This document shows positions 1 through 7,300 of a stretch of 64,000 bases of DNA, piece by piece. The stretch comes from Halococcus qingdaonensis. GTDB taxonomy: Archaea; Halobacteriota; Halobacteria; Halobacteriales; Halococcaceae. Location of the stretch: NCBI RefSeq assembly GCF_024508235.1, contig NZ_CP101943.1, positions 558,001 to 622,000 of the forward strand, given 5' to 3'. The notes below the pieces were generated by a model. The model was not told where the DNA came from. It saw nothing but the letters and a program-made list of their open reading frames with translations, and made no database searches. Numbering within the stretch: the stretch's first letter is position 1; the number at the start of each line of letters is the position of its first letter. The translations under genes were made by a program, and so were the position numbers.

Positions 1-116
1 TCGAATCTGACGAACCCCGGCTGTTCGGCGATGTCCTCGGAGCTCTCGGTGAAGCGCTCGACGAGCTCGTCCCCGTAGCCGTCCGCGACCGTGAATCGGT
101 TCGCTGCAACGAACAT
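1..116 (-). CDS. antibiotic-biosynthesis-monooxygenase (ABM) domain protein, N-terminal part
   Basis: The window cuts this gene. The 38 visible residues begin MFVAANRFTVADGYGDELVE and continue to EQPGFVRF. This matches the first beta-strand and helix of the ABM/heme-oxygenase-like ferredoxin fold, in which small dimeric proteins act as monooxygenases or heme degraders. The ATG lies at 116 and the rest lies beyond position 1. Function within the family cannot be settled from the fragment. Confidence 0.7.
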   Translation of the reverse strand, partial: MFVAANRFTVADGYGDELVERFTESSEDIAEQPGFVRF

Positions 117-184
117 ACTTCCGTTTGTCCCGCAATCGGCATAAACCTACCGCAACAATGGCCGACACAATAATCCAAAACGGA

Positions 185-814
185 TTATAGAGAGAGCTCG
201 ACGCGGTTCGGCGGTCGGTGAGTGAGCTCGGCATCGAGATAGCTCGCGAGCCGATCCAGAACGCCGTCGTCGGCGTCGGTGCCGTGGGGCAGCCGGACGA
301 GGATCGTCTCCGCTTCGGAGACGACGGGATCGTCGGCCATCGCGACGGCGAACAGCTCCTCGGGCGTTACCGGCGTGTCCGAGCGGATGCGGTCGGCGGT
401 GTCGTCCACGGAGGTTCCGTACTCGGCGCGGACGTCGAAATCGACGGCGACGTCAGCGGTGCTACCGAGCGTGCCGGCGGCGTGAACCTCCTCGGCGCGG
501 CGGACGGCAGGGACGAGCACCTGCTCGAAATCCATCCCACTTTCCTTCAGTCCGAGATAGGTAAAGGAGAGCATCGAGAGCACGCCATCGACGAACGCCG
601 GATCGTCGACGGTGTCGAAAACCCCCTCCCTGTCCTTCGGTTTGAGCGTGTGGACGAGTAGCGTGAAGTCCTCGATGGCGTTGACGATGCGCTCGCGGAT
701 GCGTGCCTCGGCGTTCCGGCGCGACTGGTCGTGTGTCATCTCGGTCTCTCCGCGGAGGAACGCCCGATCGGCCGGCGAGAGGACGCCACGTGGTCTGTCG
801 GCGTCGTGGTCCAT
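185..814 (-). CDS. haloarchaeal conserved hypothetical protein
   Basis: About 209 residues, acidic and soluble, with no signal peptide or membrane segment. I place the start at the ATG ending at 814, giving MDHDADRPRGVLSPADRAFL. Its N-terminal block, RGVLSPADRAFLRGE, is a pattern I associate with a family of haloarchaeal uncharacterised proteins. The in-frame ATG at 862 would add 16 poorly structured residues. A helical middle (about 35-110) is followed by a C-terminal half that looks alpha/beta. No catalytic motif is recognised. It is transcribed away from the MOSC gene on its right, so the two probably use separate promoters between 815 and 937. Confidence 0.7.
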   Translation of the reverse strand: MDHDADRPRGVLSPADRAFLRGETEMTHDQSRRNAEARIRERIVNAIEDFTLLVHTLKPKDREGVFDTVDDPAFVDGVLSMLSFTYLGLKESGMDFEQVLVPAVRRAEEVHAAGTLGSTADVAVDFDVRAEYGTSVDDTADRIRSDTPVTPEELFAVAMADDPVVSEAETILVRLPHGTDADDGVLDRLASYLDAELTHRPPNRVELSL

Positions 815-937
815 GTAATCCCTCGATCGGCCGGCAACAAAGGGGTTCGTGGTCCGCTCCATGACGGTTCCCGTTCACGTGCTCGGCCGCTTGGCCACGG
901 AACGAAGGATTTTCCAACACGCTCGCCAACCGGAGGC

Positions 938-1453
938 ATGGCCACCGTCGAGACGATCTACACCACGCCGGAGGGCTCTGCGCCGATGGAGACCGTCGAG
1001 GGGATCGAGGCGGTCGAACGGCAGGGGCTGCGCGGCGATCGCTACATGATGGGCACGGGCTACTACTCCGGGATGGACGAGTGCGAGGTAACGCTCATCG
1101 AAAGCGAGGCCATCGAGGAGATCCATGAGAAGTACGACATCGATCTCTCGGACGGTCGCCACCGGCGCAACATCGTCACGCGCGGCATCTCGGTCCAGGA
1201 GCTGCTCGATCAGCAGTTCCGCATCGGCGAGGCGACCTTCGAGGGGACGCGCCCGCGCCCACCGTGTGCCCACGTCGAGCAGGTCGCCGACGAGTCGGGC
1301 GTCGCCCGTGCGCTCAAAAACCACCGTGGCGGCATCTGCGTCAGCGTCGTCGAGGGTGGCGATCTCCACGTCGGCGACGAGCTCGAACCCCTCGGCGAGA
1401 CCGACGGCGAGGACGTGGCCGATGCGATCAAGAGCCGGCTGATGGGCCAGTAA
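938..1453 (+). CDS. MOSC domain-containing protein
   Basis: A 171-residue single-domain MOSC protein. MOSC domains are the C-terminal module of molybdenum-cofactor sulfurases and of small stand-alone proteins thought to handle sulfur-carrying molybdenum cofactor. The family core is visible: GLRGDRY early, LIESEAIEEI, RRNIV in the middle, and TRPRPPCAHVEQ carrying the conserved cysteine at about residue 112. I use the ATG at 938 because the reading frame open since 731 has no conserved content before MATVETIYTTP. It ends 39 bp before tRNA-Leu. The substrate is unknown. Confidence 0.88.
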   Translation: MATVETIYTTPEGSAPMETVEGIEAVERQGLRGDRYMMGTGYYSGMDECEVTLIESEAIEEIHEKYDIDLSDGRHRRNIVTRGISVQELLDQQFRIGEATFEGTRPRPPCAHVEQVADESGVARALKNHRGGICVSVVEGGDLHVGDELEPLGETDGEDVADAIKSRLMGQ

Positions 1454-1492
1454 GCGACAGATTCTTTTTCGACTCGCCGGAAGGCAGACTGC

Positions 1493-1576
1493 GCGCGGGT
1501 AGCCAAGCTTGGAAACGGCGCAGCGCTTAGGACGCTGTCCCGTAGGGGTCCGCCGGTTCAAATCCGGTCCCGCGCA
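1493..1576 (+). tRNA. tRNA-Leu (anticodon TAG)
   Basis: An 84-nt class II tRNA. Acceptor arms GCGCGGG (1493-1499) and CCCGCGC (1569-1575) pair fully, with discriminator A at 1576 and no encoded CCA. The anticodon stem CAGCG/CGCTG encloses the loop CTTAGGA, so the anticodon is TAG (leucine CUN). A 14-nt variable arm fits Leu. The T-arm loop is TTCAAAT. No intron is seen. The DNA immediately downstream turns AT-rich and holds insertion sequences, which fits a tRNA 3' end used as an integration target. Confidence 0.96.
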
Positions 1577-1727
1577 ATAACAGTGGGGAGCAACTGACCC
1601 CATGTCATTGAGTTTTGTTCTATGTATTATTGATAGGGGGAGAGGAAAACGGCCCCATATGATTGAATTGTCTCTGGCGAATATCACAGCAAAATTTTAG
1701 ATACTGGAGATTAGATAGTCCTTCGCA

Positions 1728-1847
1728 ATGAGTAACAATGAGGAATGCTTTTTCATAGCTCCTATCGGAGATGAAGGAAGCGACATTCGCGAACGTTCAG
1801 ATACACTCATGGAGTATATCGTGGAGGAAGCAGTATCTGACTTTGAC
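1728..1847 (+). pseudogene. N-terminal fragment of an interrupted nucleoside 2-deoxyribosyltransferase-like gene
   Basis: The ATG at 1728 begins MSNNEECFFIAPIGDEGSDI. This is the first strand and phosphate-loop-like turn of the nucleoside 2-deoxyribosyltransferase/TIR-like Rossmann fold. After residue 40 (codon GAC at 1845-1847) the frame runs into the terminal hairpin of a TnpB element. The coding sequence resumes, still in frame, at the TAT codon at 3351: the intervening 1503 bp is a multiple of three. Joining the ends gives VSDFD followed by YSVSRADQLDQPG, which reads as a continuous domain. Codon use is much more AT-rich than the neighbours, consistent with recent transfer. Confidence 0.85.
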
Positions 1848-1852
1848 ATCCT

Positions 1853-1872
1853 CCCCGCCGTGAACGGCGAGG
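1853..1872 (-). ncRNA. terminal hairpin of the TnpB element, probable 3' end of its guide (omega) RNA
   Basis: A 6-bp perfect stem with a GA loop (1856-1869), extended by further G-C pairs, sits between the tnpB stop and the inferred element end. In characterised IS200/IS605 elements the omega RNA covers the tnpB 3' end and the right-end hairpin, and its guide continues into the flanking host DNA. Here that guide would read the disrupted host gene. The position is seen; the RNA itself is inferred from the family. Confidence 0.45.
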
Positions 1873-1894
1873 ATTCCCGACCGTAGTTGGGATA

Positions 1895-3175
1895 TTAGGG
1901 TTCGCAACGTGCTCGTTCTTGTGGATGGAACCGACCATCCGTAGCATCGAACGAACACACTACTGGCTGTGCCAAACAGCCGTTATCCCTATCGAGCCGG
2001 TCAAATGCGGCTGGATTCGGGAGTAGCGTTTGTCTGATGTTCTCCGCGCCGTTCGCGTCGGCGTTCGCCGTCCGTCCGCACTGCTGGCAGTGGTACAGAC
2101 CACGTTCGACGCGCTGGCTGCCGTTCTTGTGGCCACACACCGAGCACGTCTTTGACGTGTCCCGCTCGGACTCCACAACCACCTCGATACCGGCGGCTTC
2201 ACCCTTGTATTCGAGCATCGTCGTGAGGAGGCCGAAGCCCCATCCGTGGAGCATCTTGTTCCCGTGGCGGCCCCAGTCCCAACCGGAGCCGTCGTCTTCC
2301 GAACGGATGCCACCGAGGTCGCCCACCATGAGCCGTCCGACGCCGCGTTCGACACACTCGACGACGATACGCTTCGAGAGGGTGTGATGGAAGTGCTTTC
2401 GGCGGTCCTTGAGTGTGCGCTTCGCGTTCCGAGCGCGGCGCGAAAGCCCGTTCTCGCCTTCGCACTCGTACTCGACGCGCTTGTAGTAGTGCTTGGACTC
2501 TTTGAGCCATCCACCAGGGAACAGCATGGTTTCGTCGCCGAACGACACGGCAGCGATGTTGCTGATTCCGAGGTCCACACCCGCCGTTTGGTCGCCCGGC
2601 GGTTCAGGGTCGATGGTTGTTCGGCAAACGAACTGAAGCCGCCACTCACCGCGCTTGTGGACGGCCCGAACCTGCTGGATGTCCCACTCGGTGAGGTCCA
2701 CGTCGGGACGGGTTTCGTACCCACAGAGCACGAAGTCCGAACGGTGTTCTTTGAGATTCCGGCCTTTCGAGAGGCGAACGCGCTGATACTGTTCGTCGTG
2801 TTTGAAGCCAGCCGCTTTGAACGACACCGTGGAGCGTGGGTGCGAATCGCCGCGTTTGCGGTAGCCGGGCGGTCGGGCACGGCTATCGCCGTTCCGACGC
2901 TTCCCGAACCAGCCGTTGAACGCTTCAGCGAGTTCTTCGAGAACGCGCTGACTGGACTGTGAATGAAGGTCCGTGTAGCGTTCGTGGCCCTTGAGTTCGC
3001 GTTTGAGTTCCCCGTCATCGGGAATCTCACCCGTTTCGTCCCACACGCCTTGTGCATAGTAGCGACCGACGTTCCAGAGCTTCGACGCGGCCCACCCGAG
3101 TGCATCGAGGTCGTCCTGAACCTGTTGCTGGTTCGGGATGGTGGCCTCGAACGTTCGGATAGTTCGCGTCGGCAT
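1895..3175 (-). CDS. tnpB: RNA-guided endonuclease TnpB family protein
   Basis: 426 residues, full length for the family. It has a helical N-terminal region (about 1-190) and RuvC-I at AGVDLGISNIAA (Asp201). The zinc finger is CSVCG (344-348) with CQQCG (363-367), and RuvC-III is NADANGAEN (Asp373). These enzymes cut DNA next to a short target-adjacent motif using an RNA from the element end. At the usual RuvC-II position, where a Glu is expected, it reads LMVGDLGGI, with Gly in place of the Glu. The C-terminal 35 residues past the zinc finger may overlap the omega RNA. A palindrome CATAAC-TG-GTTATG (3183-3196) lies just upstream of the ATG. Confidence 0.93.
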   Translation of the reverse strand: MPTRTIRTFEATIPNQQQVQDDLDALGWAASKLWNVGRYYAQGVWDETGEIPDDGELKRELKGHERYTDLHSQSSQRVLEELAEAFNGWFGKRRNGDSRARPPGYRKRGDSHPRSTVSFKAAGFKHDEQYQRVRLSKGRNLKEHRSDFVLCGYETRPDVDLTEWDIQQVRAVHKRGEWRLQFVCRTTIDPEPPGDQTAGVDLGISNIAAVSFGDETMLFPGGWLKESKHYYKRVEYECEGENGLSRRARNAKRTLKDRRKHFHHTLSKRIVVECVERGVGRLMVGDLGGIRSEDDGSGWDWGRHGNKMLHGWGFGLLTTMLEYKGEAAGIEVVVESERDTSKTCSVCGHKNGSQRVERGLYHCQQCGRTANADANGAENIRQTLLPNPAAFDRLDRDNGCLAQPVVCSFDATDGRFHPQERARCEP

Positions 3176-3182
3176 CTAACTT

Positions 3183-3196
3183 CATAACTGGTTATG
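3183..3196. promoter_or_regulatory. palindrome upstream of tnpB
   Basis: CATAAC-TG-GTTATG, a perfect 6-bp inverted repeat beginning 8 bp upstream of the tnpB start codon. It may be an operator or a left-end secondary structure recognised during transposition. Which of the two cannot be told from sequence. Confidence 0.4.
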
Positions 3197-3309
3197 CGCC
3201 ACGTCAACGTGAATCCACCGATCCGACACCGACGACGAATATCTGGCTGGCCACCGACGGGTAGCCGGTGGTTGCACAGTAGTGAGACACAGCTTACGGC
3301 GCGTATCCC

Positions 3310-3323
3310 CTCCCTAAAGGGAG
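3310..3323. repeat. left-end hairpin of the TnpB element
   Basis: CTCCCT-AA-AGGGAG forms a 6-bp perfect stem about 30 bp inside the tnpB-upstream end of the element. HUH elements keep subterminal hairpins at this place for TnpA binding, so an intact hairpin suggests the ends could still be mobilised. Confidence 0.5.
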
Positions 3324-3350
3324 AGGTTTTGCGCCTGTCTTTCACATAAT

Positions 3351-3977
3351 TATTCAGTATCTAGAGCAGATCAATTGGACCAGCCGGGTAGCATTACGAG
3401 CCAGATTATTCAGAAGACAGTTGAGAGTGATTTGGTAATAGCGGACCTCACGGGTCACAACCCAAATGTATTCTATGAACTGGCAGTGAGACATGCAACT
3501 GGTGAGCCATATATTCAATTGATTGAATCGACAGATTCAATCCCATTTGATATATCGGATTTGAGGACAATAAAATATGGCTTGGATGTAGAAATGGCTG
3601 AAGAAGCGAGAACGAAAATTCGTTCACAATTAGAATTGCTAGATAGCGGTGATTCTGAGTTTGACAATCCGATTTCCCGATCGGCAGAGATGCAATCTTT
3701 ACGTGAAAGTGCAAATCCAGCAGATCAAAATCTTGCTGAGATATTAAAAACTATATCGAGCTTAGACAAGAAGGTGAGTCGATTAGAAAATAATATGGTG
3801 AATGAGGTAACTAAAACAGACCGGGAACAGGATGAAGGCGGTAAACGTATCACAATAGATGGACAACACTACGCATTTCCTGATAAGATAGCCACGGAGG
3901 ATTCAGTCATGTTTATCGCGGATGAAACAAATAGACCCCCTGAGGATATTGAAGATCTTCTAACAAACAATCGGTAG
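3351..3977 (+). pseudogene. C-terminal part of the interrupted nucleoside 2-deoxyribosyltransferase-like gene
   Basis: Continues the fragment at 1728-1847 in frame. It carries QPGSITSQIIQKTVESDLVI, then ADLTGHNPNVFYELAVRHA, the block that holds the family's catalytic-type Glu, then a helical, partly coiled-coil tail (KTISSLDKKVSRLENNM). A TTG at 3375 could start a truncated 200-residue product, but it would lack the first strand. The TAG at 3975-3977 belongs to the terminal repeat of the next insertion sequence. Removing that element restores six host codons (5415-5432, ending QIRII) before the original TAA. The ancestral gene would encode 252 residues. Ndt-like and TIR-like folds also occur in defence effectors, but the role here is unknown. 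Confidence 0.82.
3967..3971. repeat. target-site duplication of the ISH3-type element (left copy; right copy at 5410-5414)
   Basis: ACAAT occurs directly outside both terminal inverted repeats (3967-3971 and 5410-5414). A 5-bp duplication fits ISH3-family transposition and fixes the insertion point inside the last codons of the interrupted gene. Confidence 0.9.
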
Positions 3978-5409
3978 TTCCCAATCGAGTTGAGAGGCGG
4001 AGCTAAAGCGTCGGTCTGATTGCAGAAGATGTCTGGTTGGGTGAATGTGTTAGAATTACCGCAACCAGACGGCTTCCTTTCGGCGTGGGATGTCAAAGGT
4101 GTAGCGGCGGATGTGATCGGAGAGCTTCCCTTGCCAGGGATCGAGGGCTCGCCCCTCGATCCTGGCGACATCTGGTCCGTCGTTATCCTTGCCAGCACCA
4201 ATCAGAGCTCCATTCGAGAGGTCTGTGCCGAGAATCACGAGGCTCCCTGTGACGATACTGTCTTCGAGTGGCTCCACACGCTCGATCGAGGCTGGCTCGA
4301 ATTCGCCGCTAACCTCCTGTTCATGCAGTTGGCTATGACGATCCTCGACCCTGACCGGTCGAGGATCGTCTCCATCGATTTCGTCGATAACCCCTATCAC
4401 GGCACCTACAGCGACGAGGTAGGCGAACTCTGTCGAATGAGCCCCAAAGACGGTACCACGACCTGCCACCGATACTGCACTGCTTACCTCGTCTCGAACG
4501 GGAAACCGATCACGCTCGCGATGACGTACGTCCGCAGCGACGAGAAGCAGGCCGACGCGGTCGAGCGCGTCCTCGACCGCGTCGAGGCCTATCCCTTCGA
4601 GATCGAGCTGCTACTGGCTGATTCGGGCTTCTACAACGAGCGCGTCATCCGCCGCTCACGAGAGATCGCCGCGACTGTCGTGCCGGTCGCCGAGAAAGGC
4701 GACCGGCTCGAAGAGAAGCTTGAGACGCACAAATCGTACATGACGACCTACCGGATGTACAAGGACAGCGAGCGGGAACTGCGCTTCCCGCTCGCAGTCT
4801 CTGTCTCGTATCAGAACGGCGATCGCGGCAAGCATGGTGAAGTGGTCCGAGGGTACGCGGCGTGCGATCTGGGCGATCGCACGCCTACACAGGTCGAACA
4901 CTGCTACCGAAAGCGGTCAGCGATCGAATCGAGCTACCGTCTGTTTCGGAGTGCACGAGCGGTAACGTCGACGCAAGATCCGATCGTGCGGTTTGCGTTC
5001 GTGGTGGTGAGCTTTCTGCTGGAGAACCTGTGGTTGGTGCTACGATGGGCGGTCGTCGCCCGCCCTCGCCGAGGCGGGCGCGACCTGCCCGAGGAGTTCA
5101 CGTTCTCGGTGTTCTGTGACTGGATTCGACACGCGTTGGAAGAAGAGTTGGAGCGGCGGTGGAAGATCGAGATGAATGGTGTCGGCGTGCCGGACGCATA
5201 CACCGCGGCCGCGGGCTGAGGCCAGCCCGCGGCCTCGGGGGTGCCCTTCGTGAGCTCCAGCTGTTGGCTGGGTTCGTGAGGAGTCGATGCTGGGAAGCGT
5301 TGAGTACGCAGCGGCGCTTCTGACCTCCAGCCAACCGGTCCACTACGATGTTTACCTCGATAGCACACCGGTTCAGAGGAGATGTTGAGATTTCAGTTGG
5401 GAACTACCG
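3972..5409 (+). mobile_element. ISH3-family insertion sequence, apparently complete
   Basis: 1438 bp bounded by 13-bp perfect inverted repeats CGGTAGTTCCCAA (3972-3984) and its complement (5397-5409). It is flanked by the direct repeat ACAAT and contains one intact transposase gene. The length, single DDE transposase and 5-bp duplication all fit ISH3-type elements of haloarchaea. The identical duplications and unbroken transposase suggest a fairly recent, possibly still active insertion. From the transposase stop to the right end (5220-5409) I see no gene. Confidence 0.92.
4029..5219 (+). CDS. ISH3-family transposase
   Basis: 396 residues from the ATG at 4029; a TTG at 4020 would add three. 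It catalyses cut-and-paste movement of the surrounding element. The DDE triad is visible: Asp in IDFVDNPYHG (about residue 117-120), Asp in LLLADSGFYN (about 198), and Glu in RSAIESSYRLFR (about 300). The last block, with SSYRLF, is characteristic of this haloarchaeal family. The N-terminal 90 residues form the helical DNA-binding part. It is diverged from the best-known ISH3 copies but has no frameshift or internal stop. Confidence 0.9.
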   Translation: MSGWVNVLELPQPDGFLSAWDVKGVAADVIGELPLPGIEGSPLDPGDIWSVVILASTNQSSIREVCAENHEAPCDDTVFEWLHTLDRGWLEFAANLLFMQLAMTILDPDRSRIVSIDFVDNPYHGTYSDEVGELCRMSPKDGTTTCHRYCTAYLVSNGKPITLAMTYVRSDEKQADAVERVLDRVEAYPFEIELLLADSGFYNERVIRRSREIAATVVPVAEKGDRLEEKLETHKSYMTTYRMYKDSERELRFPLAVSVSYQNGDRGKHGEVVRGYAACDLGDRTPTQVEHCYRKRSAIESSYRLFRSARAVTSTQDPIVRFAFVVVSFLLENLWLVLRWAVVARPRRGGRDLPEEFTFSVFCDWIRHALEEELERRWKIEMNGVGVPDAYTAAAG

Positions 5410-5432
5410 ACAATCAGATACGTATAATATAA

Positions 5433-5577
5433 TAATTATGCCATTTTCGGATAGACAATTGCTCGCTCGCAGTTCTGCAAACTTATCTACACACAATGGA
5501 TCTGCGTAGTGGACCATCGAAATCAGTCCGGTATCGTTCAGCACAAGCTACTTGCTATCGTAGCAGAAAAGACTCGT
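5433..5577. other. AT-rich intergenic DNA at the right edge of the island
   Basis: Follows the restored stop codon (5430-5432) of the twice-interrupted gene. It begins with an AT-rich stretch and returns to normal composition by about 5500. No gene, repeat or second copy of the tRNA-Leu 3' end is seen here, so an attachment site for the island is not identified. Confidence 0.5.
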
Positions 5578-6000
5578 ATGAAGCGGCGCTGGTTTCTGGT
5601 GCTCGGTCTTGGGATGATCGTGGCCAATCTGGGATTCCTGTTTGCCTTCGATACGACGGTTCTCGAGAACCCGGCGACCGCCGCGACGAACGGCGTCCTC
5701 GCTCTCGGCGGTGTTCTGATGGTCATTGGCGGTGCCGGCGCGCAGCCTCGGGGCACGTGGTATCAGTTCGTCGGCGCTGGCGACGTCCTGATCGGTACCG
5801 GAATGGCCGCCTCGTACTTGCTACCGATGGTGTACGGAACGTCGCCCTACGGCAGCACCGAGAGTATTTTTCTCGTCATCTGTGCCGTTGGTGGCGGCGG
5901 CTCACTTGCATTCATGGGATTCGACTGGATCCGTGGCGGGCGACACTTCGACCTCTCGACGTTCGAGAGCGGCCCGATCCTCGACTCGATACGGACTTAA
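5578..6000 (+). CDS. small multi-pass membrane protein
   Basis: 140 residues from the ATG at 5578 (MKRRWFLVLGLGMIV), chosen because the preceding in-frame residues are not hydrophobic or conserved-looking. Four membrane segments are evident: about 5-22, 36-54, 64-84 and 94-112. They are followed by a short charged tail ending DSIRT. The layout resembles haloarchaeal 4-TM proteins of unknown function. It is the first normal-GC gene after the mobile island and is followed by another membrane protein on the same strand 54 bp later. Confidence 0.65.
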   Translation: MKRRWFLVLGLGMIVANLGFLFAFDTTVLENPATAATNGVLALGGVLMVIGGAGAQPRGTWYQFVGAGDVLIGTGMAASYLLPMVYGTSPYGSTESIFLVICAVGGGGSLAFMGFDWIRGGRHFDLSTFESGPILDSIRT

Positions 6001-6054
6001 AGTACCGTTTCACGCCGTCACGACGACTATGCGTCGGGCGTGGTAGGAATAGAC

Positions 6055-6564
6055 ATGAGCATTCGGTCACGAACGAGCGAGCGCGTGCAGACGGTGCGGA
6101 CCGGCGTCGCCGAGCGCGTTGAAGCGCTCGCGGGCACCATCGACAAGAAGGCACTCTACGCCGGCATCGCTGCCACGTTTCTGATTGGGTTGCTCTCGCT
6201 GGTCGTTCCGATCATCCCGTTTTTCGGCTTCATCACTGGCGGCGTCGTCGGCGGGTTCATCGCGGCCTACGCTGCTGGCGGGTTAGTGCGCGGGATCGTC
6301 CACGGCGTCGTCGCGGCGGTCGTCGGCGGGATCATCCTCGCCGGTCTCGGGGTGGGCCAGGGGCTGCTTCTGGGGTTCGTCTTCATCGAGACGCCGACGA
6401 TCATCGGAGCGTTCACGCCGGCGATTTCGGGAGTGTTCTCCCGACAGCCGCTAGTCGCGCTGATCGCCACGCTCGTCGTGCTCCCTGTGCTCGTGGGGTT
6501 CGACGGTGCCGTCGGCGGTGTGGTCGGCAGCGCGCTCCGCTGGGTTCGTGATCGCCTCGCCTGA
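6055..6564 (+). CDS. Gly-rich haloarchaeal membrane protein (DUF5518-like)
   Basis: 169 residues. A short charged N-terminus (to about 30) is followed by hydrophobic segments packed with small residues: FFGFITGGVVGGFIAAYAAG, then further helices to about 155. Glycine-zipper spacing in the GG-pair blocks resembles the haloarchaeal family I know as DUF5518, also seen at 18754-19308. It may form oligomeric membrane assemblies, but no function is established. The ATG at 6055 is preferred over the GTG at 6040 because MSIRSRTSERV starts the recognisable charged N-terminus. Confidence 0.7.
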   Translation: MSIRSRTSERVQTVRTGVAERVEALAGTIDKKALYAGIAATFLIGLLSLVVPIIPFFGFITGGVVGGFIAAYAAGGLVRGIVHGVVAAVVGGIILAGLGVGQGLLLGFVFIETPTIIGAFTPAISGVFSRQPLVALIATLVVLPVLVGFDGAVGGVVGSALRWVRDRLA

Positions 6565-6666
6565 TACTGTCGGACGGAAGTCCGCGATGACCGGACCGTG
6601 GAGATCCGTCGCATGGGCGACGTTTCGCAGCACGGATTTCCGATCAGTTCCGTCCGACAGTACGAG

Positions 6667-7236
6667 TTACCCCGTCGAATTTTCGAGGATCAGTCCGTAG
6701 ACGAGCCCCATCGCCCCGCCGTAGAGCGCCCACGCCACGACGCCGACGATCCCGCCGACGGTGAGATACGGTGCCGGCACCGACAGCCCCATCACCAGCC
6801 GGAGCCAGACCGGCATGGCGATCAGCTGGAAGAGCACGCCGACGGCGATCCCGTAGAGCTGGCCCACGCCGGCACAGGTGACGCCGAGCGCCGAGCGCTT
6901 GAGCAGCGGGACGAGCAGTTTCTGGAGTACCGAACTCCGCGAGGAGAGCATGATGACCGTGTTGGCGAACGAGTTGATCGATCCGGAGACGAACGCGACG
7001 AACGGAATGCCGAACAGGATTCCGAGCGCCAACAGCACGTACCAGCCGCCGTTGAGCGAGTAGAAACCGACGATGCCGCCGATCTCGTAGACCATCTCGG
7101 TGCGATAGAGACTCATGACGAGACCGGCTTGCAGCGCGCCGAACAGCCCGCCGATGACGACGCCTTCGACCGCGCTGGTGTCGATACTCGGCGAGAGCCG
7201 CGAGCGAAGCGCAGCGAGACGCGAACGGACGGCCAT
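6667..7236 (-). CDS. multi-pass membrane protein, unknown function
   Basis: 189 residues from the ATG at 7236 (MAVRSRLAALRSRLSPS). About four to five membrane helices follow: GVVIGGLFGALQAGLVMSL, WYVLLALGILFGIPFVAF, a central re-entrant-looking stretch around LGVTCAGVGQLYGIAVG, and a final Gly-rich helix near GIVGVVAWALYGGAMGLVYG. The frame is open upstream to 7263 but those residues look non-coding. It converges with the gene ending at 6564 and is probably first in its own transcript. No family is recognised with confidence. Confidence 0.65.
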   Translation of the reverse strand: MAVRSRLAALRSRLSPSIDTSAVEGVVIGGLFGALQAGLVMSLYRTEMVYEIGGIVGFYSLNGGWYVLLALGILFGIPFVAFVSGSINSFANTVIMLSSRSSVLQKLLVPLLKRSALGVTCAGVGQLYGIAVGVLFQLIAMPVWLRLVMGLSVPAPYLTVGGIVGVVAWALYGGAMGLVYGLILENSTG

Positions 7237-7300
7237 GTTCGATGCACTCGTGCATCGAGGCAAAAGCCTTCGGCGAGGTCAGCACGGCCCCTTATATCAC

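Larger units (their letters stand above)
1848..3350 (-). mobile_element. TnpB-only IS200/IS605-type (IS1341-like) element
   Basis: About 1.5 kb carrying one intact tnpB and no tnpA, so movement would need a TnpA supplied elsewhere. Ends are inferred from where the interrupted host gene stops and resumes, and are uncertain by a few bases. The end past the tnpB stop carries the hairpin CGCCGT-GA-ACGGCG (1856-1869) next to a cytosine-rich strand. The other end carries CTCCCT-AA-AGGGAG (3310-3323). No target duplication or inverted repeat is seen, as expected for HUH-type single-strand transposition. Confidence 0.85.

Noticed and set aside
1960-3345. 461-codon second minus-strand frame across tnpB
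   Set aside because: It is out of frame with tnpB and lacks RuvC and zinc-finger motifs; Ser/Thr/Arg-rich as expected for a shadow.
3375-3977. Intact 200-residue gene starting at TTG 3375
   Set aside because: The domain needs the first strand encoded at 1728-1847; the frame extends upstream of the TTG to the IS junction, so this is a gene fragment rather than a new gene.
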